Positions 43,535 to 51,427 are shown, counted from the stretch's first letter. The stretch: 57,824 bases of DNA from Christiangramia sp. (GCF_029937855.1 NZ_JAPYPC010000029.1:1-57824); one strand, 5' to 3'. Program-made: numbers and translations. Notes: generated from the letters alone by a model not told the origin.

Positions 43535-44881
43535 ATGAAAAAATACGATGTATTTGTAATAGGTTCCGGGATGTCAGGTATGACCGTTGCTAATAAATGT
43601 GCCTCCAAAGGCCTTAAGGTGGGCATTACCGATGAACTTCCCTACGGTGGAACCTGTGCGCTAAGAGGCTGCGATCCTAAAAAGGTGATTATAGGAGCAA
43701 CTGAAGTACGTGATTTTGCCCAAAGGCTTAAAGGAAATGGAATAGATACTGTACCTGAAGTCAATTGGGAAGATATTATGGCTTTTAAGCAATCTTTTGT
43801 GGATGCCATGCCTCCTAAAATTGAAAAAGGATATAAGAATAGGGACATAGATACCTATCACACTTCAGCTAAATTTTTATCAAATAATACCTTACAGTTA
43901 GGTGATGAAGTTATTGAAGCGGATAAATTCGTAATCGCAACAGGAGCAAAACCCCTGGCACTGGATTTTGAGGGTGGAAATTTGGCACTTTCAAGTTCAG
44001 ATTTCCTTAACCTGAAAAAATTACCTGAATCACTTTTATTTATTGGAGGTGGCTACATTGCCTTTGAATTTGCTCATATCGCTGTGCGGGCCGGTGCCGA
44101 TGTAACTATATTACATCGTGGAGAATTTCCATTGGAAAACTTTGATCGTGACCTTGTACACCATCTTGTGGATGCAACCCGAAATCTGGGAATTAAACTG
44201 ATTTTGAAAACCGAAGTTTCTAAAATTGAAAAAAAAGAAGACCACTATGTAGTAACTGGAAAATCAAATGGAAAAGAGACCACTTACAAGACAGCATCAG
44301 TCTTTAACTCGGCCGGTCGTCCTCCAGCGATTTTTGATTTGGATTTGGAAAAAGCAGGTATCTCTTTTTCAAAAAAAGGAATCACGGTCAACGATTACCT
44401 CCAAAGCACTTCTAATCATAATATTTATGCAGCGGGAGATTCAGCAGATTCTAAAGGCTTGCCTCTTACCCCTGTTGCGGTGATGGAAGGACATGTGGTG
44501 GCTTCAAACCTCATTAAAGGGAACAAGAAAAAAGTCAATTATCCCCCAATGCCTTCCGTAGTATTTACTTTACCCACACTGGCATCAGTAGGATTGACCG
44601 AAGCAGAAGCCAAATCACAACAGATAGAATATCAGGTCAATTATAACCATGCGGAAAGCTGGTTCAATGCAAAACGATTAAATGTTCAGGAATATGCCTA
44701 TAAAACCATCATTGATAAAGATACCCAGACTATTCTTGGCGCACATCTAATAGGCCCTAACGCGGAAGAAACCATCAATTTATTCGCCATGGCGATAAAG
44801 ACCAAAATGAAAATTAATGAGTTAAGGACGATGATATTTACGTATCCAACTCTGTCATCAGATATCCCTCATATGCTTTAA
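43535..44881 (+). CDS. Flavin disulfide reductase (MerA/GR-like) lacking terminal Cys pair
   Basis: A 448-residue pyridine nucleotide-disulfide oxidoreductase with FAD motif VIGSGMSGM (8-16), redox disulfide GGTCALRGCDPKK (Cys41, Cys46), a second Rossmann fold LFIGGGYIAFEFA and FAD-binding NIYAAGDSAD. It sits in a mer operon where MerA is expected, but it has neither the N-terminal HMA domain nor the C-terminal vicinal Cys pair that MerA uses to bind Hg(II); it ends SSDIPHML. It starts at the very base after merT stops. Confidence 0.85.
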   Translation: MKKYDVFVIGSGMSGMTVANKCASKGLKVGITDELPYGGTCALRGCDPKKVIIGATEVRDFAQRLKGNGIDTVPEVNWEDIMAFKQSFVDAMPPKIEKGYKNRDIDTYHTSAKFLSNNTLQLGDEVIEADKFVIATGAKPLALDFEGGNLALSSSDFLNLKKLPESLLFIGGGYIAFEFAHIAVRAGADVTILHRGEFPLENFDRDLVHHLVDATRNLGIKLILKTEVSKIEKKEDHYVVTGKSNGKETTYKTASVFNSAGRPPAIFDLDLEKAGISFSKKGITVNDYLQSTSNHNIYAAGDSADSKGLPLTPVAVMEGHVVASNLIKGNKKKVNYPPMPSVVFTLPTLASVGLTEAEAKSQQIEYQVNYNHAESWFNAKRLNVQEYAYKTIIDKDTQTILGAHLIGPNAEETINLFAMAIKTKMKINELRTMIFTYPTLSSDIPHML

Positions 44882-44894
44882 AAATAAATAGATT

Positions 44895-45101
44895 ATGGAA
44901 ATAGAACTAGTTTCTACCATTACATGTCCTGGTTGCGGACACACAAAAGAAGAGGAAATGCCCACAACAGCCTGTCAGTTTTTTTACCAATGTGATAATT
45001 GCAAGCATTTATTAAAACCAAAAGAAGGTGATTGCTGTGTTTATTGTTCTTATGGTACTCTTGCCTGTCCACCCATTCAGGAAGGAACAAATTGCTGCTA
45101 A
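44895..45101 (+). CDS. GDCCVxC small Cys-rich protein
   Basis: A 68-residue protein with 11 Cys: CPGC (11, 14), Cys27, CDNC (33, 36), GDCCVYC (47, 48, 51), CPPIQ (58) and a terminal Cys67-Cys68. The GDCCVxC motif names the family, found in metal-resistance operons. It ends in a vicinal pair like the one missing from the reductase encoded 14 bases upstream, so it may serve as a separate Hg(II) donor to it. That role is inferred. Confidence 0.85.
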   Translation: MEIELVSTITCPGCGHTKEEEMPTTACQFFYQCDNCKHLLKPKEGDCCVYCSYGTLACPPIQEGTNCC

Positions 45102-45115
45102 AAATTTAAAATACT

Positions 45116-45149
45116 TTTGGTGACCTCCCCCACTCCAGATGTATCTTGC
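45116..45149 (+). promoter_or_regulatory. CsoR-type promoter/operator, copy A
   Basis: TTTG at 45116-45119, a 22-base spacer holding GACCTCCCCCACT, then TATCTTGC as a weaker -7 box at 45142. Fourth member of the repeated promoter family, placed 14 bases before the CsoR-like start, so autoregulation is likely. Confidence 0.65.
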
Positions 45150-45163
45150 TGAAAATTAAAAGT

Positions 45164-45538
45164 ATGATTCCTAGAGATCTAAGTAAAGATATAAAAACCC
45201 GTTTGCAGAGCATTAGCGGCCAACTTAACGGTCTTATAAAAATGCTGGATGAGGATCAAGATCCGGAAAAGATCCTGATCCAGTTCAAAGCAGCGCAAAA
45301 AGGGCTCGATAAGGCGCATTTTCTCCTTTTAGATGAAGTGTACCGCAAAGCTCTGGCGATCACAATTTCAGAAACTGTGGAAGCCTGTCCCGGTAATTGC
45401 GGTAATGAGGAACGGATTGAATTTATAAGAAAACAGTTTCCTGATCTTGAGCTTAACAGCCTTACCGATAAAATGAAAGAGATTGATGAACTTAAACGAA
45501 GGCTGGAATCTTACATTTCCGAAAATAGATCAGAGTAA
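45164..45538 (+). CDS. CsoR/RcnR-like regulator with atypical Cys motif
   Basis: A 124-residue all-helical regulator of the CsoR/RcnR (DUF156) group: DIKTRLQSISGQLNGLIKML and ILIQFKAAQKGLDKAHFLL. The family's usual Cys-His-Cys copper ligands are missing (the first Cys position reads Ile/Gln; the His-x3-Cys of helix 2 reads Glu-x3-Ala). Instead, a CPGNC motif (Cys75, Cys79) lies after helix 2, followed by an extended C-terminal helix. It probably senses a thiophilic metal with this new site and controls the four promoters at 45116, 45603, 46069 and 46636. Confidence 0.8.
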   Translation: MIPRDLSKDIKTRLQSISGQLNGLIKMLDEDQDPEKILIQFKAAQKGLDKAHFLLLDEVYRKALAITISETVEACPGNCGNEERIEFIRKQFPDLELNSLTDKMKEIDELKRRLESYISENRSE

Positions 45539-45571
45539 AACATTCAAAAATTTAGGTTTTATTTCATAATA

Positions 45572-45602
45572 AAAATCTGTCTTTTAAAAGGCAGATTTTT
45601 TG
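45572..45602 (+). terminator. Terminator after the CsoR-like gene
   Basis: Arms AAAATCTGTCTTTT and AAAAGGCAGATTTT (one wobble pair) followed by T's. It directly abuts promoter copy B. Confidence 0.75.
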
Positions 45603-45636
45603 TTTGGAGACCACCCCGGTTCCGCTCTTATCTTTG
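45603..45636 (+). promoter_or_regulatory. CsoR-type promoter/operator, copy B
   Basis: TTTG at 45603-45606, exactly 22 bases (GAGACCACCCCGGTTCC at the core), then a perfect -7 box TATCTTTG at 45629-45636. Drives the thioredoxin-fold gene. Confidence 0.8.
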
Positions 45637-45690
45637 AACTGTTCTTTTTAAAAGAGCGATAAAACCGATTGTTAATTTAAATTCAGAGAA

Positions 45691-45963
45691 ATGAAACGAC
45701 AAATAGAAATATTTACGGCAAATTGTCCGGTATGTGATCCAGTAGTGAAAATGGTAAAAGAGTTGTCCTGCGATAGTTGCGAAATTACCACCTATAACCT
45801 GGTGGAACAATGTGATGATAAATCTTGTTTAAACAAAATGCAGGAATATGGTGTAAAGAGAATCCCGGCAGTGGCAGTTGATGGTAAATTACTTGAATGC
45901 TGTACAAACATTGGGATTAGTAAAGAAAAGCTTATCGAAGCAGGAATAGGAAAAGCCGAATAA
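45691..45963 (+). CDS. Thioredoxin-fold small protein with CPVC motif
   Basis: A 90-residue thioredoxin/glutaredoxin-like protein: IEIFTANCPVCDPVV (Cys12, Cys15), then SCDSC (27, 30), QCDDKSC, the cis-Pro segment VKRIPAVAVDGKLLECC. It has nine Cys in all, far more than a plain glutaredoxin, which suggests a metal or thiol transfer role. It has its own CsoR-type promoter and terminator, so it forms a single-gene unit. Confidence 0.82.
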   Translation: MKRQIEIFTANCPVCDPVVKMVKELSCDSCEITTYNLVEQCDDKSCLNKMQEYGVKRIPAVAVDGKLLECCTNIGISKEKLIEAGIGKAE

Positions 45964-46000
45964 GAAAACCATCGCACTTAATTATAACCTGAAACTTTTT

Positions 46001-46030
46001 ATGGCAGCCATTTTGGGCTGTCATTTTTGT
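46001..46030 (+). terminator. Terminator after the thioredoxin-fold gene
   Basis: Arms ATGGCAGCC and GGCTGTCAT (one wobble pair), 6-base loop, followed by TTTTTG and more T's. Confidence 0.75.
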
Positions 46031-46068
46031 TTTTAACCGAATTAAGATGTTAAACCTTTACTAATCGG

Positions 46069-46102
46069 CTTGCCTACCCCCCGGGCTGTGATCCGATCTT
46101 TG
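46069..46102 (+). promoter_or_regulatory. CsoR-type promoter/operator, copy C
   Basis: CTTG at 46069-46072 (one mismatch to TTTG), 22 bases with CCTACCCCCCGGGCTG, then GATCTTTG at 46095-46102 (one mismatch to TATCTTTG). Precedes the second copper-storage gene. Confidence 0.72.
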
Positions 46103-46177
46103 AAAAGAGGTTCGGCTCTTAATCTTTTATTCCTGATTTCCGAACAGATCAGGAAATAACTAAAACCATTTTAAATT

Positions 46178-46504
46178 ATGAAACCATTAAGTTCAGAAAT
46201 CCAAAAATGCATCGATGAGTGCAACGCCTGTATAACTGCGGCCAGGATCTGCCTGGATCAGCATTTGGGGGAACCAGACATGAAACAATGCCACAAGTTC
46301 TGTCTCGATTGTATTGCCCTATGCAGTGCATGTGTCCAGTTATTGACCAGCCAGTCTGATTACGCAAACCGTGTTTGCGGCATTTGTGCCGACTTATGTA
46401 AAGCCTGTGCAGTTGAGTGCGCGAAGTTTGACAGTGAAGTTTGCCAGCAATGCGCGGAAAAATGTCGTACCTGTGCCGATAGCTGTAAAAAAATGGCAGC
46501 TTAA
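46178..46504 (+). CDS. Four-helix-bundle copper storage protein (Csp), second copy
   Basis: A 108-residue Csp3-like protein without signal peptide. Cys pairs line each helix: CIDECNACITAARIC, CHKFCLDCIALCSAC, CGICADLCKACAVEC, CQQCAEKCRTCADSC. It would store Cu(I), or another soft metal, in the cytosol. Own promoter (copy C) and terminator. Similar in design to 38761-39081 but clearly diverged in sequence. Confidence 0.9.
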   Translation: MKPLSSEIQKCIDECNACITAARICLDQHLGEPDMKQCHKFCLDCIALCSACVQLLTSQSDYANRVCGICADLCKACAVECAKFDSEVCQQCAEKCRTCADSCKKMAA

Positions 46505-46526
46505 AAAAGTTGTAGGATTTTTTCTC

Positions 46527-46556
46527 AAAGGAGCGGCTAAAAAGTTGCTCCTTTTT
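46527..46556 (+). terminator. Terminator after Csp
   Basis: Arms AAAGGAGC and GCTCCTTT, 12-base loop, followed by a T-run. Confidence 0.8.
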
Positions 46557-46635
46557 TATAAAAGGGATTATGAAGTAGGTAAAAATACTGTTCACTCTCT
46601 CATTCAAAACTACCTATAAAAAAAAGCCTTTAGAG

Positions 46636-46669
46636 GTTTGGATACCACCCGGGCTTCCTGAGTACATTT
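46636..46669 (+). promoter_or_regulatory. CsoR-type promoter/operator, copy D
   Basis: TTTG at 46636-46639, 22 bases with GATACCACCCGGGCTTCC, then TACATTTG at 46662-46669 (perfect TAnnTTTG). Precedes the MerT-like gene. Confidence 0.78.
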
Positions 46670-46695
46670 GATCCCTTGGTTAAAACAACAATATA

Positions 46696-47094
46696 ATGTT
46701 TACTAAAATAAAAGAAGATTTTGTAAGTATAGGATCATTGTTCACCTCGGTTTCCACACTTTTATGTTGCGCGCTGCCATCGTTACTGGTAGCTCTGGGA
46801 ATGGGCGCCGTGGTGGCCGGCCTGGCTTCAGATATTCCCTGGTTGTTCAGCCTGAGCCGCTACAAAGGCTGGACTTTTTTGATCGCCGGGGTGATGATTG
46901 GCTTTAACTTTTGGCTTTTCTACGGAAGAAAACGGCAGCAGAGCTGTGAAATAGATGAAGACGGAAATGAAACGGCCTGTGATACAGCAGCTAAATGGAG
47001 CAAAGGGATCTTATGGTTTTCCTTTGTGTTATATCTTTTTGGACTTTTTGCAGCCTATTTACTTTTTCCCATTCAAAAATTTTTAGAATTATAA
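46696..47094 (+). CDS. MerT/MerC-like membrane transporter
   Basis: A 132-residue protein with three membrane helices. Helix 1 has a vicinal pair in TLLCCALPSL (Cys24, Cys25), the metal-uptake motif of MerT/MerC. A cytoplasmic loop carries RQQSCEIDEDGNETACDTAA with two more Cys. No MerP domain, unlike the fusion at 42911-43534. It may import or pass on a thiophilic metal. It shares a unit with the outer-membrane protein 10 bases downstream. Confidence 0.82.
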   Translation: MFTKIKEDFVSIGSLFTSVSTLLCCALPSLLVALGMGAVVAGLASDIPWLFSLSRYKGWTFLIAGVMIGFNFWLFYGRKRQQSCEIDEDGNETACDTAAKWSKGILWFSFVLYLFGLFAAYLLFPIQKFLEL

Positions 47095-47104
47095 TATAAT
47101 TAAA

Positions 47105-47944
47105 ATGAAGACATATTTTTTGATCCTGGGTATAGGATTATTGACGTTGTATCAAGTAGAAGCCCAGGGACATGGCCCGATTTATGGTTTGCAGACGCCC
47201 ACCCTGGCAAAAGGGGGTATAAACATGAACGTTGCCGGAATGAGTATAGCGACCGAAGACGAAACCTCCTATATGCTTCGGCACACACTTTTTTATGGCC
47301 TTACAGAAGATTTACAGATTACCCTTACCACTCCTACAATAATTGAACGTTTAGAAAAAGCTCCACGAACCCGTGGGAATAACATGATGCCTGCCAATGG
47401 AGATATAGAAGCTGCCCTTTGGTACCGGTTCTTTTCAAATGCTTTTGGTGTAGGGAAAAGATTTGAGTCCACAGCGATTTTAGGGGTATCTGCCCCTACT
47501 GAAGATATTCGTGGACAGGTAAATGTGGGAAATTCCATTCTCGGGGCAATTTCTACGGGATATGCCTCACGTACCTGGTACGCGTGGATAGGCGGTGGTT
47601 ACCAGTATTACTTTGAGAAAAATTATGAACAACTCGGCGACCTGCCTTACGCGAGTGCCGTAGTTGGATATCGCCCCAATATTTTTATGGGAGATTACCC
47701 CAAGCCAGATTGGAGGATCTTTATAGAATCCCTTGCAGAATTCCCTGGAGATAATAAATATACCGGGCAAGCAAATTTTACAGACGAACGTAGCAAAAAA
47801 GTACTAGTGGGGCCTTCCTTTTTGGGACTTTACGGTGCCTGGGGGATTTCTTTTGGAGCACTATTTCCAGTGGTACAGGATTTAACCCCAGGGGCAGTTA
47901 AAGAAAACTATCGGGTATCCCTTAATTTAAGTTATTGGCTATAG
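47105..47944 (+). CDS. Outer-membrane beta-barrel transporter-like protein
   Basis: A 279-residue protein with a signal peptide (YFLILGIGLLTLYQVEAQ) and a mature part of alternating beta strands (MLRHTLFYGLTEDLQITLTT, TGYASRTWYAWIGGGYQYYF) ending in a terminal aromatic (SLNLSYWL), as in outer-membrane barrels. It resembles the MetA-pathway/porin-like family. Position after the MerT-like gene under a CsoR-type promoter suggests metal passage across the outer membrane. Confidence 0.78.
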   Translation: MKTYFLILGIGLLTLYQVEAQGHGPIYGLQTPTLAKGGINMNVAGMSIATEDETSYMLRHTLFYGLTEDLQITLTTPTIIERLEKAPRTRGNNMMPANGDIEAALWYRFFSNAFGVGKRFESTAILGVSAPTEDIRGQVNVGNSILGAISTGYASRTWYAWIGGGYQYYFEKNYEQLGDLPYASAVVGYRPNIFMGDYPKPDWRIFIESLAEFPGDNKYTGQANFTDERSKKVLVGPSFLGLYGAWGISFGALFPVVQDLTPGAVKENYRVSLNLSYWL

Positions 47945-48069
47945 TACAAATAAATCTAAAAAATAAAGAATAAAACCAGCATGATGCTGGACACAAAAAA
48001 TAGGCAACACATCGGGGAATGATAAACCTGTTGTCATTTGCACAATTTAAAACCTAAAAATATAAACAG

Positions 48070-48555
48070 ATGAAAAGAATAGCATTAATAATTGTAGTAA
48101 TGGTAGTTGGAAGTTTTAGTTCCAATGCCCAGATTCAGAAAATAAATCAGGAAGTGTTTGGAATGGACTGTGCCCCATGTGCCTATGGACTGGAACGGGG
48201 ACTTAAAAAAATGGACGGCCTGGAAAGTGTAAAAGTGAGTCTTAATGATGGTAAAGCTTATCTGGAGTTGGCAAAAAATAATAATTTGAGCCTTAGACAG
48301 ATCCAAGAAGAAGTAAAAAAGAACGGTTTTTCAGCTAAGAAAGCCGAAATAGCTATAAATGGCAAGCTCGTTGAGCAGGATGGTACTTATATAATTCAAA
48401 CCGGGAAAGAAAATTTTGCGATAGCTGATGAAACTTCTAACAGCTTACGTTCCAGACTAAAGCCCGGAGTCCTTACAGTGAAAGGGATAGTTCAGGATGA
48501 AGAAGATGATAATTTAACTAATAACTGGAAATTAAAAATCATCCAGATTTATTAG
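48070..48555 (+). CDS. Periplasmic HMA-domain protein
   Basis: A 161-residue protein with signal peptide (to about residue 20), then an HMA domain with FGMDCAPCAYGL (Cys34, Cys37) and a C-terminal strand-rich half (VEQDGTYIIQTGKENFAI) of unknown type. MerP-like exported metal binder. It is followed by a strong terminator and so stands alone. Confidence 0.8.
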   Translation: MKRIALIIVVMVVGSFSSNAQIQKINQEVFGMDCAPCAYGLERGLKKMDGLESVKVSLNDGKAYLELAKNNNLSLRQIQEEVKKNGFSAKKAEIAINGKLVEQDGTYIIQTGKENFAIADETSNSLRSRLKPGVLTVKGIVQDEEDDNLTNNWKLKIIQIY

Positions 48556-48589
48556 CCAGGAAAAACGAAGTTTTAAAGGACATTAATTA

Positions 48590-48625
48590 ATGGCGGACTC
48601 CACATCTACTCCGCCATATTTTTTT
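48590..48625 (+). terminator. Terminator after the HMA gene
   Basis: Arms ATGGCGGA and TCCGCCAT with a 12-base loop, followed by ATTTTTTTT. Confidence 0.82.
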
Positions 48626-48755
48626 AAATTTTAAGATTGGAATATTCTTTCCTCGTAACCAATTCATGCACAAAAGGTTTAACTAAGAGGTTCAAAACAG
48701 TCATTGAAGGTAGCCTATCCAGAATTTCTATTTCATCACTTCCTGGTTCTTCCCC
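48624..48755 (-). pseudogene. RND pump C-terminal remnant (1)
   Basis: The minus strand reads GEEPGSDEIEILDRLPSMTV then LNLLVKPFVHELVTRKE, parallel to GGEPGNEIQSP... TVLNLVVIPCVYDLVVRKE at the end of the RND pump at 54918. Part of the membrane helix is missing. Nothing else of the gene remains. Confidence 0.75.
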
Positions 48756-48907
48756 TATATAAAATAGATTTAGGATAATCCCGTGGCAAAGGCATTCATC
48801 AAAATAGGAATGAGCTGGTTAAATCTCTATTATAATAAATTTTAAAATTTTATTAATTCCATAAAGCCATTCTACTATTTTACTACCTTTCTTATAAATA
48901 TCTATTT

Positions 48908-49855
48908 ATGAAACCTTTATACCTACTATTAATCTGTTCCATTTTATTCAGCTGTCAGGAAACTCCCGATAAGAAAAAGAAAAATAAATTGGAAACCTCC
49001 CAGGAAGTTGATGAGCAAAAAGAATTAAACACTCTGAATATTGCTGTTTTGGAAGAAGCTTTGGGAATAAAAGGAAAGGAAAATGAAGGCGAATATAAAG
49101 TAACCATTCCCCAAAATGATCTTAAGGTTACAGTTGATGGTTTTAAAATTATACCTCCTATGGGGCTCGGTAGCTGGGTAGCTTTTACTCCTACCAACGA
49201 TCAGTCTATGATCATGGGTGATGTAGTGGTTACTGAACAGGATTTAAAACCGGTACAGCAGGAAATTATTAAACAAGGGCTGACAATCACTGCCATTCAT
49301 AATCATTTTGTAAGAAATGAGCCTGATGTGATGTATATGCATATTGGAGGAATGGGAAATGAAGAGGAATTGGCTAAAAATGTAAAAGCCGTATTTAATA
49401 AAGTAAAAGAAATTAGAGGGGGAGATCCCTCAGCATCACCGATGGGACAGGTGGAGAATACATTAGATACCAATATGATCGATAGTATTGTAGGGTACAA
49501 TGGCAGTATGAATAATGGGGTTTATAAAATCACAATAGGCCGTCCTGATGTAGCCTTAAAAGATCACGGAGCTCCGGTAAGTACTTTTATGGGTTTCAAT
49601 ACCTGGGCCAGTTGGCAAGGCACACCTGAGAGGGCAGCAGTTGCAGGTGATTTTACCATGCTGGAAAATGAAGTGGCTCCTGTGATTAAAGCTTTAATTG
49701 AAAATGATATTGAAGTAGTGGCATTGCATAACCATATGGTAAAAGAAGAACCACGTATTTTCTTCCTGCATTATTGGGGTGTTGGCCCTGCAGAAAAACT
49801 AGCCAAAGGATTAAAGGCGGCACTTGACCAAACAGGAACTGGTGACAAAAACTAA
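48908..49855 (+). CDS. DUF1259 lipoprotein
   Basis: A 315-residue protein with a lipoprotein signal (LLLICSILFSC, Cys16) and two DUF1259 halves: GVLGIKG-type region with WVAFTPTNDQSMIMGDVVVT and ITAIHNHFVRNEPDVMYMHI in the first, then WASWQGTPERAAVAGDFTML and EVVALHNHMVKEEPRIFFLH in the second. The paired HNH-x(4)-EP motifs are typical. Often placed next to chrA, as here (30 bases). Enzymatic role unknown. Confidence 0.88.
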   Translation: MKPLYLLLICSILFSCQETPDKKKKNKLETSQEVDEQKELNTLNIAVLEEALGIKGKENEGEYKVTIPQNDLKVTVDGFKIIPPMGLGSWVAFTPTNDQSMIMGDVVVTEQDLKPVQQEIIKQGLTITAIHNHFVRNEPDVMYMHIGGMGNEEELAKNVKAVFNKVKEIRGGDPSASPMGQVENTLDTNMIDSIVGYNGSMNNGVYKITIGRPDVALKDHGAPVSTFMGFNTWASWQGTPERAAVAGDFTMLENEVAPVIKALIENDIEVVALHNHMVKEEPRIFFLHYWGVGPAEKLAKGLKAALDQTGTGDKN

Positions 49856-49885
49856 TCTTTTTTAAATGAATTGATAGGCTCCCGA

Positions 49886-51229
49886 ATGGCAAAAGTATCT
49901 TTTAAGGAAGCAGTAAAGGTGTGGATACGAGTAGCTATTTATAGTTTCGGGGGTCCCGCAGGCCAGATATCGGTTATGCACAAAATTCTGGTAGAAGAAA
50001 AAAAGTGGATAGACGAAAGTCGTTTCCTGCATGCACTTAATTACTGTATGCTGCTCCCAGGCCCCGAGGCGCAGCAATTAGCTACTTATATAGGTTGGTT
50101 ATTGCATAGAACTAAAGGAGGGCTGGTTGCAGGCGGCTTATTCATTCTGCCTGGTTTCATTTCTATTTTAATTCTAAGTATACTTTATGCCGCTTACCGC
50201 GATATTGGAATTGTAGAAGCTATCTTCTATGGAATTAAGCCTGCTGTTCTGGTCATAGTAATAGGTGCGGTTATAAAAATTGGTAAGCGAGTTTTGAAAA
50301 ATGGGGCTACAGTAAGTATCGCTGTTTTAGCCTTCATTGCCATTTTCTTCTTTGAAGTCGATTTCCCTATCATCATTGTTTTAGCAGGATTGATAGGTTT
50401 TGTTGGAGGAAAAATCTGGAAAGAGAAATTTCAAATTATAGTGAAAAAGGATGAAAAATTTGATATCGATAATAGCCAGAGTATTATCACTTCTGACGTT
50501 GTTTCGCCCTCCCTGGCCCGTACTATCAAAACGGTACTAATTTTCTTGACCCTGTGGTCACTACCTATAATAGTGATAGCGGCCAGTATAGGAATTGAAA
50601 ATATATTTTTCTCTGAAAGTTTATTTTTTAGCAAAACAGCCGTGGTCACATTTGGTGGAGCATATGCGGTGCTTGCTTATATTACTCAAAAGGCTGTGGA
50701 AGATTATGGCTGGCTGCAATCAGGGGAAATGCTTGACGGGCTTGGGATGGCAGAAACGACTCCCGGTCCTCTAATTCAGGTGGTGCAGTTTGTTGGGTTT
50801 ATGGGTGCTTATAGGCTCAGTGGATCTATGGATCCTCTCATGGCGGGAATACTGGCTTCCATATTAGTCACCTGGGTAACTTTTCTTCCTTGCTTTCTAT
50901 TCATATTTGCCGGTGCTCCCTATATAGAATATTTGAGAGGAAATAAAAATTTAACTTCCGCCCTCACAGGAATTACTGCCGCCGTAGTTGGCGTAATCTT
51001 AAATCTGGGAATATTGTTCGCTATACATACATTCTTTAGTACAGTTAATGAAGAAAATTTTTCAGGCATGAGATTATTAGTTCCTGATTGGAATACCCTG
51101 GATTTTGGCTCTTTAATAATCGCGATTCTGGCCGCATTTGTTTATTTTATTCTGAAATGGGATATGCTTAAAACCTTAGCGATTAGCGTAGGATTAGGAA
51201 TAATCTACTTCTTTATTTTCAAGTTGTAG
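49886..51229 (+). CDS. chrA: Chromate transporter ChrA
   Basis: A 447-residue two-domain CHR transporter (start MAKVSFKEAV; a TTG 15 bases up is less likely). Each half has the CHR motif: SFGGPAGQISVMH and MLLPGPEAQQLATYIGW in half 1; FGGAYAVLAYITQ and GLGMAETTPGPLIQVVQFVG in half 2. It exports chromate from the cytoplasm. Coupled to a DUF1259 lipoprotein. Confidence 0.93.
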   Translation: MAKVSFKEAVKVWIRVAIYSFGGPAGQISVMHKILVEEKKWIDESRFLHALNYCMLLPGPEAQQLATYIGWLLHRTKGGLVAGGLFILPGFISILILSILYAAYRDIGIVEAIFYGIKPAVLVIVIGAVIKIGKRVLKNGATVSIAVLAFIAIFFFEVDFPIIIVLAGLIGFVGGKIWKEKFQIIVKKDEKFDIDNSQSIITSDVVSPSLARTIKTVLIFLTLWSLPIIVIAASIGIENIFFSESLFFSKTAVVTFGGAYAVLAYITQKAVEDYGWLQSGEMLDGLGMAETTPGPLIQVVQFVGFMGAYRLSGSMDPLMAGILASILVTWVTFLPCFLFIFAGAPYIEYLRGNKNLTSALTGITAAVVGVILNLGILFAIHTFFSTVNEENFSGMRLLVPDWNTLDFGSLIIAILAAFVYFILKWDMLKTLAISVGLGIIYFFIFKL

Positions 51230-51272
51230 CCTAATTAAATCAAAACACTTTCAGCAAACTTTTTAAAATAAT

Positions 51273-51304
51273 TAAGGACAGATCCGCATTGGAATCTGTC
51301 CTTA
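51273..51304 (+). terminator. Terminator after chrA
   Basis: Arms TAAGGACAGAT and ATCTGTCCTTA with a 10-base loop; only AT-rich sequence, not a strict T-run, follows. Confidence 0.65.
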
Positions 51305-51326
51305 TTAGGAATTTAAAAATTTTTCT

Positions 51327-51390
51327 TTACTCCTTATTTACCAGATCATACACACAAGGTATAACTACCAGATCTAGAATAATCAGTAAA
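51327..51390 (-). pseudogene. RND pump C-terminal remnant (2)
   Basis: The minus strand reads LLIILDLVVIPCVYDLVNKE followed by a stop, almost the same as the end of the pump at 54918 (VLNLVVIPCVYDLVVRKE). Closer to that gene than remnant 1. Nothing of the rest is present. Confidence 0.8.
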
Positions 51391-51427
51391 AAGAAAATTA
51401 AAAATTAAGCGGTTAATAAATATATAA

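Noticed and set aside
43535-44881. Calling this gene merA outright
   Set aside because: Context is mer, but the HMA domain and C-terminal Cys pair of MerA are missing. Named as a MerA/glutathione-reductase-like flavoenzyme instead.
47976-47990. Hairpin CCAGCATGATGCTGG after the outer-membrane protein gene as a terminator
   Set aside because: The loop is too small and no T-run follows; left out as a terminator.
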